Shown piece by piece: positions 29,731-38,023 of a stretch of DNA of 64,000 bases. Location: positions 1,042,001 to 1,106,000 of the forward strand of contig NZ_AP024601.1 of assembly GCF_018326425.1 (NCBI RefSeq), in the 5' to 3' direction. Position 1 is the first letter of the stretch. The number at the start of each line of letters is the position of its first letter. Made by a program: the position numbers and the translations under genes. The notes beneath the pieces were generated by a model that was not told the origin of the DNA, searched no databases, and worked only from the letters and a program-made list of their open reading frames with translations. This stretch comes from Polycladomyces abyssicola. GTDB taxonomy: Bacteria > Bacillota > Bacilli > Thermoactinomycetales > JIR-001.

Positions 29731-30642
29731 GTGGTGACAGAACGATGGATTTATATGAGTGGAGAGTATGTTAAAAAAGAAGATGCCAAGGTATCCGTGT
29801 TCGACCACGGTTTTCTATACGGGGACGGTGTGTTTGAGGGCATCCGCGTATATGACGGCAACGTGTTCCGGCTGAGGGAGCATCTCGTGCGGCTGTACGA
29901 TTCCGCCAAGTCCATTCTGCTCCACATTCCTTACACGATGGAAGAAATGGAACAAGCCGTGGTTGAAACGGTGCGGAAAAACCAATTGCGCGATGCCTAC
30001 ATTCGGTTGATCGTCTCGCGCGGCGTAGGCGAATTGTGTTTGGACCCTGAAAAATGTGCCCGACCCGAAGTGATCATCATTGCCGATCAGGTGCGTCTGT
30101 TCCCGCAGGAAACCTATGAAAAGGGCCTGCATATTGTGACTGTTCCGACCCGTCGGAATGTACCGGACGCCTTGAACCCGAAGATCAAATCGCTCAACTA
30201 CCTCAACAACATTTTGGTGAAAATCGAAGCGAACCGCGCGGGTGTGGGTGAAGCCCTGATGTTGAATTCCGATGGATATGTGGCGGAAGGATCAGGTGAC
30301 AACATCTTCATCGTCAAACGCGGTGTGCTGTACACCCCGCCGGGGTATGTGGGAGCACTGGAAGGCATCACCCGCCAAGCCATCATCGACCTGGCACATC
30401 AGCTGCAATTCCAGGTCAAGGAAGAGCCGTTTACACGGCACGATGTCTATGTGGCGGATGAGGTGTTTTTGACGGGAACCGCCGCCGAAGTGATCGCGGT
30501 CGTCAACGTGGACGGTCGGGAGATCGGCGACGGCAAACCGGGACCCATCACGCGCCAACTGCTAACGGAGTTCCGCCGCTTGGTGCGGGTGGATGGCGTG
30601 CAAGTATACCCCGAATCCGCCGTAGGTGTACACGCCGGATGA
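29731..30642 (+). CDS. ilvE: Branched-chain (or D-)amino acid aminotransferase, IlvE-type
   Basis: Fold-type IV PLP enzyme of about 303 residues. GTG GTG start at 29731/29734 behind TTGGAGGTG. Motifs: FDHGFLYGDGVFEGIRVY near residue 24, PLP lysine in NPKIKSLNYLNNILVKIEA, and VAEGSGDNIFIVKRG, FLTGTAAEVIAVVNVDGR. No other ilv/leu genes are near, so it is a stand-alone unit with its own riboswitch. D-amino acid transaminase or ADC lyase are the family alternatives, but the length and the C-terminal motif fit IlvE. Confidence 0.9.
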   Translation: MVTERWIYMSGEYVKKEDAKVSVFDHGFLYGDGVFEGIRVYDGNVFRLREHLVRLYDSAKSILLHIPYTMEEMEQAVVETVRKNQLRDAYIRLIVSRGVGELCLDPEKCARPEVIIIADQVRLFPQETYEKGLHIVTVPTRRNVPDALNPKIKSLNYLNNILVKIEANRAGVGEALMLNSDGYVAEGSGDNIFIVKRGVLYTPPGYVGALEGITRQAIIDLAHQLQFQVKEEPFTRHDVYVADEVFLTGTAAEVIAVVNVDGREIGDGKPGPITRQLLTEFRRLVRVDGVQVYPESAVGVHAG

Positions 30643-30667
30643 GGACAATTTAAAGGAAAACATAAAA

Positions 30668-30702
30668 AAGCAAGGGATTCGGTGTTCCCTTGCTTTTTTT
30701 GT
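30668..30702 (+). terminator. Terminator after ilvE
   Basis: GCAAGGGA ... TCCCTTGC hairpin flanked by A and T runs. Confidence 0.9.
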
Positions 30703-30939
30703 GTCTCAAAAAACACCCGGTCCAGATGGCCCGGGCTTCAAATCCACCATGTGGGTTGTCCAATCCCATTACTATCATAACTTAGCACTAAAAAATTGTA
30801 GTGGAAAAATCTTTGTCAATCACTTTGTGGCGTCATCAGGTCAACGGTAGAACGGGGTAAGACCGGTTGCACACGAATATGTCATACGTTAAAACAAAAA
30901 GAGAAACGCACTGTGATCTGATGAAGGGAGAACACATCC
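30703..30939. other. Intergenic region after ilvE
   Basis: No gene seen. A CCCGG/CCGGG hairpin sits at about 30716-30736, next to a CTTCAAA anticodon-loop-like heptamer; it does not fold as a complete tRNA. A ribosome-binding site AAGGGAG for the next gene is at about 30922. Confidence 0.4.
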
Positions 30940-31239
30940 ATGCACAACACCGACTGTCGCATAACCACCGTAGAGATCAGGGGCGCATTGGGAAACTGGA
31001 TCTATTTGGAATTGGCGGATTCATCGGGTTCCACGTTGCGTGCCAAAGTGAAAAAAAACGGTTGTTTTCATTGGGAGATTTACATGGAAGAACGGGTTTG
31101 GATGGGAGACCGTCCCATTGTCGGATGGGTATTGAAAAAGCATGAGCACTGGAAACGCCGGGCGGTCCGGAAAGCGAAAACGCTGTTGGATCAAAAGTGG
31201 CGCGAATTGCATACCGTCAATCCCCAACAGCCGGCATGA
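30940..31239 (+). CDS. Small protein of unknown function
   Basis: 99 residues, behind GAAGGGAG at about 30921. Basic, no membrane segment or signal peptide: a predicted beta-rich first half (VEIRGALGNWIYLELADSSG) and a Lys/Arg-rich helical end (HWKRRAVRKAKTLLDQKWRE). I do not recognise the family. Codon use looks like neighbours, so it is probably real. Confidence 0.5.
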   Translation: MHNTDCRITTVEIRGALGNWIYLELADSSGSTLRAKVKKNGCFHWEIYMEERVWMGDRPIVGWVLKKHEHWKRRAVRKAKTLLDQKWRELHTVNPQQPA

Positions 31240-31314
31240 CAGATGACCGATTGCTGTTCTGACGTCTTATGAAGGTGATGGAGCATCCCCGGAAGTACAA
31301 GAGAGGGGATCGTC

Positions 31315-31539
31315 CTAGTGCTGGTACTTGGCGGCTTTGTCCATCCAGCTCCCCTCAGTTCCAAGGAAATCGATGCGGACGATATGTGTCAGCAGGCCCC
31401 AGGGCCATTGAGCCATCACCAGACCGAACGCCACTCTCGGCATCACTGGTTCGTCTCCAGCATAGACTGTTGAGCTTGCAGTGAAACAGCAGAGAGCAGG
31501 AAAAGGCTTACCCGAGCGATCCGGAAGTCTTGTCATCAT
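31315..31539 (-). CDS. Hypothetical 74-residue protein coupled to the COX4-like gene
   Basis: Starts with ATG ATG overlapping the stop codon of the COX4-like gene (ATGA arrangement), so it could be translated by coupling. Sequence includes FPALCCFTASSTVYAGDEPV and VAFGLVMAQWPWGLLTHIVR; not recognised. May be a degraded piece of a longer oxidase-related gene, or not a gene at all. Confidence 0.3.
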   Translation of the reverse strand: MMTRLPDRSGKPFPALCCFTASSTVYAGDEPVMPRVAFGLVMAQWPWGLLTHIVRIDFLGTEGSWMDKAAKYQH

Positions 31540-31820
31540 TTGGTATACCACATGTACCAAGCGAAAATCAAACCCAAAATGAAGCCGCTGCTGATGAACA
31601 GGATGGGTAATGCGTTGTTTTTCTTTTCCTTGAGATGCATGAAGGAATACAGTTGCAAAATCACTTGGACAAGTGCCAAGACGAAGACTACAGGGATGAC
31701 TACATTGGGCGGAACCCGTAGCCAAACAAGAGCGAACGCGATAGCGGTCAGTACCATCATGGCTGCAAAGGACAGCAGCATGATGCGCATTTCGGCGTGG
31801 TTGGTGTTAGTTGTTTTCAT
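31536..31820 (-). CDS. Cytochrome c oxidase subunit IV-like (COX4_pro/CtaF-QoxD type)
   Basis: 94 residues from the ATG at 31820 with AAGGTGA upstream. Three membrane helices: MLLSFAAMMVLTAIAFALVW, IPVVFVLALVQVILQLYSFM and LPILFISSGFILGLIFAWYM. The middle helix and the HLKEKK loop match prokaryotic subunit IV of haem-copper oxidases and resemble QoxD of this window. No catalytic oxidase subunit is adjacent, so this is an orphan subunit. Confidence 0.72.
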   Translation of the reverse strand: MKTTNTNHAEMRIMLLSFAAMMVLTAIAFALVWLRVPPNVVIPVVFVLALVQVILQLYSFMHLKEKKNNALPILFISSGFILGLIFAWYMWYTK

Positions 31821-31886
31821 TTTGTTCACCTTGCGTGTAAGACGTTTTTTTACAGTATGGCGCAATAGGAGGAGTGCGATACCGAC

Positions 31887-32606
31887 GTGGAAGTGAAAAA
31901 GGAAACATGGCTTCATGAGTTCACAGAACGGGTGAGTCCACTGCGGATTTCTCTGCCGGAAGGACTGTTGTTGGGTGTCATTACCGGGTTGGGATACTTT
32001 TCCGCTTACTTGTCGGAGGTCGGTTACAAGGCGTATTTCCATCTGCCGTCCATGTATGCGGACATCAGTGTCAATACATTGATCTTATCTGTCAGTATCA
32101 TCGTGTTAATCTGCCTGTTGGGTATCTTGTCCTTGCAAGTTCCATGGATTCATCAGTACGGGCGGTTTGTGTTCCCGCTGTTGATCCCGTTGTCGTTGTG
32201 GTTTGTAACGAGTGTGAAGATGGGATTCTTTTTTGACTGGGAACACCCCTACAAATGGTGGGGGCTTTGTCTATTCAACGTCGCGGCGATCGGGGTGCTT
32301 TTCGAGTGTCTGCACAGGAGGCGATTACTGGCGGGTGCACTGGTGCTTGTCGTGTTGGTGGTGATCACGGCACGGATCAGCGGGGAATTGGTCGCTGAAA
32401 ATCAACAGTGGTATTTGGTGGCGAAGAGACCACAACCCGTTGTTGTGGTGGATACTTATAAAGATGCACTGATCGTGGCGCCGATCAATCTGCAAAAACG
32501 AACGATCCAACCGCGTTACCAATTGATCGATGCCAAAGGGGAACCGGATCAGGCTTTGTCCTTTCAGCCGATGCGGGTTGGTCCGCTTCGAGTGGAAAAC
32601 CGGTGA
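31887..32606 (+). CDS. Membrane protein of unknown function
   Basis: 239 residues, GTG start behind AGGAGG. Four to five hydrophobic segments in the first 165 residues (LPEGLLLGVITGLGYFSAYL, LILSVSIIVLICLLGILSL, WWGLCLFNVAAIGVLFECL, LLAGALVLVVLVVITARIS), then a soluble C-terminal domain of about 75 residues (VVVVDTYKDALIVAPINLQK). Divergent from the COX4-like gene. I do not recognise the family. Confidence 0.65.
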   Translation: MEVKKETWLHEFTERVSPLRISLPEGLLLGVITGLGYFSAYLSEVGYKAYFHLPSMYADISVNTLILSVSIIVLICLLGILSLQVPWIHQYGRFVFPLLIPLSLWFVTSVKMGFFFDWEHPYKWWGLCLFNVAAIGVLFECLHRRRLLAGALVLVVLVVITARISGELVAENQQWYLVAKRPQPVVVVDTYKDALIVAPINLQKRTIQPRYQLIDAKGEPDQALSFQPMRVGPLRVENR

Positions 32607-32612
32607 CCGCTC

Positions 32613-33359
32613 CTACAACTTGGTCAATATTTGCGGTCCGTTCGATGTGATGGCGACAGTGTGTTCATACTGGGCGGACCATTTTCCATCCACTGTTCGG
32701 GCGGTCCAGCCATCGGGATCAATTTTGGCTTGCCAATCACCCATATTGAGCATGGGCTCGATGGTGATGACCATGCCTTCTTCCAAACGCTGGCCGGTTC
32801 CGGGGCGCCCGAAGTGAGGTACGACAGGTTCTTCATGAATCCGTTGCCCGATCCCGTGCCCGACAAATTGTCGAACCACCGAGAAACCCTCTTTTTCTGC
32901 CAATGATTGGATGGCGTGACCGATGTCACCGATCCGATTTCCAATCACGGCTTGGCGGATACCGGCTTCCAGCGCCCACAGGGTTGTCTGCAGCAATTTG
33001 CGTGCGCGTGGGGAAACGATCCCCACGGGATAGGACCAGGCGGAATCAGCCAGCCAACCGTTTAAGTTGACCACCATGTCGATGGTGACGATGTCGCCGT
33101 TATTTAGCGGCTCTTCATTGGGAAGTCCGTGACAGATCACATCATTGACGGATGCGCATGTGGCGTACGGATACCCCATGTACCCCTTTTGTTCCGGTTT
33201 GGCACCATGTTTTTTCAAAAAATGCTCCACAAACGAATCAATCTCCCTCGTTGTAACGCCCGGCCGGATGCACCGGGCGATTTGCTTGTGACACAGTGCC
33301 AACAAATGTCCCGCTTTTCGCATGTTTTCCAATTGTTCAGCTGTTTTGGTCGTGATCAT
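32613..33359 (-). CDS. map: Type I methionine aminopeptidase
   Basis: 248 residues behind GGAGG. Removes initiator methionine. Metal ligands are in GDIVTIDMVVNLNGWLADSA (two Asp), FVGHGIGQRIHEEPVVPHFG (His), VITIEPMLNMG (Glu) and QYEHTVAIT (Glu). The main map of Bacilli lies in the ribosomal protein cluster; one here, alone and convergent with a membrane gene, is probably a second copy like B. subtilis YflG. Confidence 0.93.
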   Translation of the reverse strand: MITTKTAEQLENMRKAGHLLALCHKQIARCIRPGVTTREIDSFVEHFLKKHGAKPEQKGYMGYPYATCASVNDVICHGLPNEEPLNNGDIVTIDMVVNLNGWLADSAWSYPVGIVSPRARKLLQTTLWALEAGIRQAVIGNRIGDIGHAIQSLAEKEGFSVVRQFVGHGIGQRIHEEPVVPHFGRPGTGQRLEEGMVITIEPMLNMGDWQAKIDPDGWTARTVDGKWSAQYEHTVAITSNGPQILTKL

Positions 33360-33602
33360 AAGTCCTCCGGTCCTTGATTCGTGATTTTACAGCGTATGAA
33401 ACCAAATCGGGGGATTTACAAAAATTGGATCTCTGCCCGGCGGATTGATCACCGATTCGGGTATTCGCCCATAAGATAAACTGTGTCAAATCATCGGGAG
33501 GGAGTGGCATGTTCGGTTACGGCAATCTGTTTCCCCTGGATGACGTCCGCATGGCCATCTGTTGTTTCTCCAGCTCCCACGCAGGAAACGGCTTTCCCCT
33601 AT

Positions 33603-34370
33603 ATGCTCACTCCGTTCTCCGCTCAGCTTCCCATTCCTACCGTGCCGGCGGAAATCAGTCAGTTGCCCCCGCTGACCGGCGGGCCGGAGCGGCCTGGGCA
33701 GCGTCCGCCCTATTCGCGGACGATCGATTGGGCCTCGCTTTATCCCCGGGATATCATTTTGCGCGGTCCGATGGACAGACGGGAAGTGGCCCTGACGTTT
33801 GACGACGGACCGGATGCGGTATTCACGCCACAGATTCTGAATGTCTTGCGTCGAACAGGGGGCAAAGGCACTTTTTTCGTCGTGGGCAGACGGGTTCGAC
33901 GCTATCCAGGCGTATTACAACGCATGTTGCGGGAAGGGCACGAAGTGGGCAATCACTCATGGAGTCATCCCAAGATGTCTCGGCTATCGGCGGGACAAGT
34001 CCGAACGGAACTGCGCAGAGCGAGTGACGAGATGAATCGGGTGGGTAACGTGCGGCCCCGTTTTTTCCGGCCGCCGTACGGCGCTTTGAGTGAAACGGTG
34101 ATCCAGGTGGCGGTGGCGGAAGGGTACAAAATCATTTTGTGGAATGTGGACAGTCTCGACTGGTCAGGCATTCCGAGGACGGCCCTTGCAACTAATGTGT
34201 TGTCGCAGGTTCGTCCCGGATCGATCATTCTGATGCATTCGGCCACGGGAAGAGGGGGCAATTTGCAAAACACGGTACAGGCCTTGCCCAGCATCATCCG
34301 ACGTCTGCGCCGCGAGGGATACCGTTTTGTCAAGGTATCTGAACTGCTCGATATGCGGGCATATCGATAA
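33603..34370 (+). CDS. Polysaccharide deacetylase (NodB domain)
   Basis: Deacetylates a surface or wall polysaccharide. NodB motifs: VALTFDDGPDAVFTPQILN (motif 1, metal Asp), EVGNHSWSHPKMS (motif 2, His ligands), FFRPPYGALSE (motif 3), ILWNVDSLDWSG (motif 4), PGSIILMHSAT (motif 5). The start is uncertain: the frame is open back to a GTG at 33483, but the only strong ribosome-binding site (GGGAGGGAG) precedes an ATG at 33509 in another frame. I placed the start at ATG 33603, before the conserved domain. No clear signal peptide is readable in this frame. Confidence 0.8.
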   Translation: MLTPFSAQLPIPTVPAEISQLPPLTGGPERPGQRPPYSRTIDWASLYPRDIILRGPMDRREVALTFDDGPDAVFTPQILNVLRRTGGKGTFFVVGRRVRRYPGVLQRMLREGHEVGNHSWSHPKMSRLSAGQVRTELRRASDEMNRVGNVRPRFFRPPYGALSETVIQVAVAEGYKIILWNVDSLDWSGIPRTALATNVLSQVRPGSIILMHSATGRGGNLQNTVQALPSIIRRLRREGYRFVKVSELLDMRAYR

Positions 34371-34434
34371 TAAACGGGAACACGCAGCTCGTGGTCCCTT
34401 CGGATCGTGCAGGAAGAGATGCGGTTCCCGTTTA
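34371..34434. terminator. Long inverted repeat between convergent genes
   Basis: TAAACGGGAAC (34371-34381) pairs with GTTCCCGTTTA (34424-34434) across a 42-base loop, between the deacetylase and the convergent ABC permease. Plausible shared terminator. Confidence 0.5.
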
Positions 34435-34500
34435 CTTCGACTATGGATTGTCCATCCATACCGACTTGCATCACTTTCCGGCTCGTTTCATCTGCGTCCG

Positions 34501-35493
34501 CTATGCCAACACATCGCGCCGGGTGAATACGGCAAATGCGACAACGAGACTGACCAGCGACCAGACGGACAGTACGACGAGGGAGAAGGGAAGCGTCAAC
34601 CCCTCCACCATTGTCGGAGAGCCAGAAAGAAAATTGGTCAGCTCAAGATTGGTGAAAGCGAGATATTTGAGCGCCGACCAGGAAGGGGCCAGCTGGGAAA
34701 GCAGGGTACCGGAAATCAGGGCGGCCATCATGATACCCATACTGGCGGCCGTACTGTGTACCAAGACCGACACCATCAGCGAGATTGTGGCCACGGCGGA
34801 GCAGGCGAACCATGCCAGTCCGTAGCTCATCAGGATGTATTGCCATTGCGGTACCAGATGGACATGAGTGGTGATCAGCTCTCCACCGCGTTCCTGAAAG
34901 CCGGTCAGCACAGGCATTGTCCATCCGGAGTATCCGAACAGCACCCCGGAGATCACATAAGACAAAATAGCACTCAACAGCAACATCAGCGCCACCGCCA
35001 ACTGAAGGGCGACGAACTTGCTCCACAACACGCGACTGCGGCGAACCGGCCGGGTGAGGAGCAATTTGATGGTACCAGCCCCGTACTCGGACGAAACCAT
35101 GTCCGATGCGATCACCACCACCAGCAACGGGAGAAACAGGGACAACGATTCTTCCGCAAATTTTCGGACGAATGTAGGTGCTCCGGGACTGGTCGGGTTG
35201 ATGTTGTGATCCAGGTAATATTGTTGCTGTTGTATGTTGAGGCGAATCCAGTTTTTCCACTCCTCCGGCAGGCGGCTGGAAGACAGACGGTTTTGCATGT
35301 CGATGATTTGCTGTTGCACGACGGCGCGCCAATCGGAGGTGCCCAGCTGTTTCACGGTATTTTGCACGGTGCGGTACTGGGCGTATGTAAAAACCGGAAT
35401 CAGCACGGCCAAGATCAGCAGAACGACCAGAATTCGCCGTTTGCGCAACACTTTCAACAGTTCGTTGTAGACCAAACCCGCGAAATTACGCAA
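34501..35493 (-). CDS. ABC transporter permease (ABC-2 type)
   Basis: 330 residues, TTG start at 35493 overlapping the stop of the ATPase gene, behind GGAGGGGAG. Six membrane helices with a large first extracytoplasmic loop: ILVVLLILAVLIPVFTYA, then a 100-residue loop, LFLPLLVVVIASDMVSSEYG and AGTIKLLLTRPVRRSRVLWS (signature of the NatB/YhaP-like ABC-2 permeases). Works with the ATPase encoded upstream; exported substrate unknown. Confidence 0.88.
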   Translation of the reverse strand: MRNFAGLVYNELLKVLRKRRILVVLLILAVLIPVFTYAQYRTVQNTVKQLGTSDWRAVVQQQIIDMQNRLSSSRLPEEWKNWIRLNIQQQQYYLDHNINPTSPGAPTFVRKFAEESLSLFLPLLVVVIASDMVSSEYGAGTIKLLLTRPVRRSRVLWSKFVALQLAVALMLLLSAILSYVISGVLFGYSGWTMPVLTGFQERGGELITTHVHLVPQWQYILMSYGLAWFACSAVATISLMVSVLVHSTAASMGIMMAALISGTLLSQLAPSWSALKYLAFTNLELTNFLSGSPTMVEGLTLPFSLVVLSVWSLVSLVVAFAVFTRRDVLA

Positions 35494-36415
35494 TGTGGCT
35501 CCCCTCCGTCGTCTCCAGGAATAAGTCTTCCAATGTGGGTCGTTTCTGCTGAATGCCGAACACGTCCACTCCCGCTTCCAACAAGGCACGGTTGACTTGG
35601 GAAATTCGCTCTTCCGGCATCTGTGTCAACACGCCGCCGTCTTCCGTTGTCTCCAAGACCACTACATCGGGTAGGGAGCGCAATACCTGTTCGCCTTTTG
35701 CAACAGAACGCAGGTTCCACTCCACACGGGGATACCCCGCCAACAATTGCTGGACGGTACCGGTTTTAACCAAGCGGCCTTGGTGGATGATGGCAACCCG
35801 GTCGCACATCAATTGCACCTCGTGCAAAATGTGACTGGAGATGAACACACTGATGCCTTCCGTTTTGGCCAATTGCCGAACAAACGCCCGCAGCTCCCGG
35901 ATTCCGGCGGGGTCCAGCCCGTTGGTCGGTTCATCCAAAATGAGCAACGAGGGACGCCCCAGCAAGGCCTGGGCAATGCCGAGACGTTGCCGCATTCCGA
36001 GCGAATAGGTGTTGACGCGATCGTCGATGCGGTGGTCCAACTCCACCAACCGAACGACTTCCTCGAGTCGCTCAGCGCTCACGTCTCCCTGCATACGGGC
36101 GAAAATTTCCAGGTTTTCTCTTCCGGTCAGGTAGGGGTACATCTCCGGATTTTCCACGATGCAACCCACATGGCGGATCGCACGCAAAAAGTCGGTTTGC
36201 AAATCATGACTGGCGATGCGGATCGATCCTGCAGTGGGCCGGATCAACCCGACCAGCATACGGATCGTGGTCGTTTTCCCCGCGCCGTTGGGGCCGAGAA
36301 AGCCGAAGATTTCACCTGGGCGCACTTCAAAGGAGACGTGATCCACGATGGTACGCGAACCGATCGTTTTGGTGAGACCCTCGACTGACAAGACGGGCGC
36401 AGATTCATTGGGCAT
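35486..36415 (-). CDS. ABC transporter ATP-binding protein
   Basis: 309 residues; ATG 36415 chosen because GGAGGTGACACCC precedes it. Walker A GFLGPNGAGKTTTIRMLVGL, signature TYSLGMRQRLGIAQALLGRP, Walker B LLILDEPTNGLDPAG, switch His SSHIL. C-terminal extension of about 90 residues as in BcrA/NatA-type exporters. Overlaps the GDSL gene upstream. Confidence 0.93.
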   Translation of the reverse strand: MPNESAPVLSVEGLTKTIGSRTIVDHVSFEVRPGEIFGFLGPNGAGKTTTIRMLVGLIRPTAGSIRIASHDLQTDFLRAIRHVGCIVENPEMYPYLTGRENLEIFARMQGDVSAERLEEVVRLVELDHRIDDRVNTYSLGMRQRLGIAQALLGRPSLLILDEPTNGLDPAGIRELRAFVRQLAKTEGISVFISSHILHEVQLMCDRVAIIHQGRLVKTGTVQQLLAGYPRVEWNLRSVAKGEQVLRSLPDVVVLETTEDGGVLTQMPEERISQVNRALLEAGVDVFGIQQKRPTLEDLFLETTEGSHIA

Positions 36416-37223
36416 GGGTGTCACCTCCGCTTGACGGATTCATCACTTGGATCAGCCGTTGGGCCATCAAGCGATAACCGTCTGAGTTGGGGTGGAAATG
36501 GTCGGTATACAGATATCGACCGGGATTCAGTTGAAACAGATCGAACGTGGGTACCACCACCACGCGGGGATACTGATTGGCCACGCGTTGCAGTGTATTG
36601 TTCCACTCCCAGATGAGACGGGAAGTTTGGTCTTTGCCCGCCAAGTCTCCAAACGGGTTGTACAAACCGAACACGAAAACGGGAGCGTTCGGATTGTGTT
36701 TGCGAATATTGTCCAGAATGTGCCGCAGATTTCGCTCATATAGGCGGAGGGCTTGTTCCGATGCGTCCGTGTTGATGCGCTCCGGACCGCCGCTTCCCCT
36801 GAACAAGTCGTTTCCACCGATGGTGAAGGTAATCCAGCTGGCGGAACGTACCAGTTGACGAACACGCGGTTCATCGGTTTGTTGAGCCAATTGGGTGGAA
36901 GTCTGACCTTTGACCGCCAGATTGACCAGACCAACGGGATGCCGTGTTTGCTTTTCCAAGGCATCCCGTACGTAACCGATATAACCTTTACCGGAGAGAT
37001 CCCCCGTTCCCCTGGTCAGTGAATCACCCAAACCGACTAGAAGCCCGTTGCCGACAGTAACCCTCGTCGGCTCCTGTTTGCTTGTGGTAGCAGGGACGGC
37101 CGGTGCATCCGGTGGCGACAAGACCTCTTTGACACCGAGAACAAATCCACCGGCAAAGAGAAGCAAGGCTGCACAGGAGATCATGCTGACCAAAAACCAT
37201 ACGGGATTCGGTTTGATTTTCAT
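36405..37223 (-). CDS. SGNH/GDSL-family esterase, membrane-anchored
   Basis: 272 residues from ATG 37223 behind AGGAG. N-terminal membrane anchor (VWFLVSMISCAALLLFAGGF), then block I LVGLGDSLTRGTGDLSGKGY (Ser), block III ITFTIGGNDLFRG, block V YTDHFHPNSDGYRLMAQ (Asp and His). Probably hydrolyses an ester at the outer membrane face; lipid or wall acyl groups are likely targets. Heads an operon with the ABC pair. Confidence 0.88.
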   Translation of the reverse strand: MKIKPNPVWFLVSMISCAALLLFAGGFVLGVKEVLSPPDAPAVPATTSKQEPTRVTVGNGLLVGLGDSLTRGTGDLSGKGYIGYVRDALEKQTRHPVGLVNLAVKGQTSTQLAQQTDEPRVRQLVRSASWITFTIGGNDLFRGSGGPERINTDASEQALRLYERNLRHILDNIRKHNPNAPVFVFGLYNPFGDLAGKDQTSRLIWEWNNTLQRVANQYPRVVVVPTFDLFQLNPGRYLYTDHFHPNSDGYRLMAQRLIQVMNPSSGGDTHAQ

Positions 37224-37380
37224 CGCGATCGCTCCTGTCAAAGGGTTCCAAGCCTACGATATCGATTTGCGCTTGATCTCGTCAACTATCCGGTCCGACG
37301 AAATCGCAACATTTTGTTAAAGTAAGCAAATCGCCCATGGGTGCATATGATGTAAGTAGACGTTCAACTGTGATACAGGG

Positions 37381-37420
37381 CGCTTCCGAATCGTCGGAGC
37401 GTGTTCCTTTTTTCAGCGGA
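37381..37420 (+). terminator. Hairpin with T tract upstream of safA
   Basis: CGCTTCCGA ATCG TCGGAGCG hairpin followed by TGTTCCTTTTTT, about 25 bases before the safA start. Either a terminator of an incoming transcript or an attenuator. Confidence 0.45.
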
Positions 37421-37443
37421 GTTTTTATGGGAGGGAAGAACGG

Positions 37444-38010
37444 ATGAAAATTCATATCGTGCAATCGGGGGAAACACTAAATGACCTGTCGACGCGTTAC
37501 GGTGTTGCCATTGCCACGTTGAAAGAGTTCAACCCGCAATTAAGTGACGGAGACGGATTGCCACTGGGAACCAAAGTGAAAATACCCACGGGTCGGGTGA
37601 AGGTGAACACCACCTTCTCAAAATCGACGGCAGGCGAGAAGGAGTCTTCCTCCTACCAGGATCCTCCTCCCCCTCGCCCCCGTCGTCCCATAGTCCCGCG
37701 CATCCCGACACCGATCCAGCCGCCAGGTTATCCGAGGCCCTTTCATCCCGGCATACCGCCCCTACCCTATCCCCCGTATGAGTTCTATCCGCCAGTGTTT
37801 CCCAACACACCTGATTACCAGACGTATTATCCACCGATGTTCTCGCCTTATTGGAATACGTGGCCGTCACCCTCATCGGGGATTCCACGTACTTCGGGAA
37901 AACCGTCTGGTCTGTCGCGGACGCAAGCCGTAGAGGAATCTCCGACACAACCTGCTTTTGAATGGGAAAGCGCGGTGGAGACGGCGGAAAGTTCATCGGC
38001 GGAATATTGA
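37444..38010 (+). CDS. safA: SafA-like spore coat morphogenetic LysM protein
   Basis: 188 residues behind GGGAGGGAAGAACGG. One N-terminal LysM domain (MKIHIVQSGETLNDLSTRYG, PLGTKVKIPTG), then a low-complexity Pro/Tyr/Phe-rich region (PPPPRPRRPIVPRIPTPIQP, PPLPYPPYEFYPPVFPNTP) typical of spore inner-coat proteins. SafA binds the cortex through LysM. In B. subtilis safA lies just upstream of yebC-bofC-ruvAB; here the same neighbourhood holds a CotS-like gene, nadE and yebC. Confidence 0.82.
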   Translation: MKIHIVQSGETLNDLSTRYGVAIATLKEFNPQLSDGDGLPLGTKVKIPTGRVKVNTTFSKSTAGEKESSSYQDPPPPRPRRPIVPRIPTPIQPPGYPRPFHPGIPPLPYPPYEFYPPVFPNTPDYQTYYPPMFSPYWNTWPSPSSGIPRTSGKPSGLSRTQAVEESPTQPAFEWESAVETAESSSAEY

Positions 38011-38023
38011 CGGTGAAGGGAGC

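Noticed and set aside
30710-30775. tRNA-Sec-like segment (CTTCAAA loop followed by a GGTTGTCCAATCC T-arm-like piece)
   Set aside because: The anticodon stem has only three pairs, no acceptor stem can be formed, and no selenocysteine genes are seen.
34327-35595. 422-codon plus-strand frame across the ABC permease
   Set aside because: Antisense to a permease with good membrane segments; the frame is Gln/His/Arg-rich without any domain.
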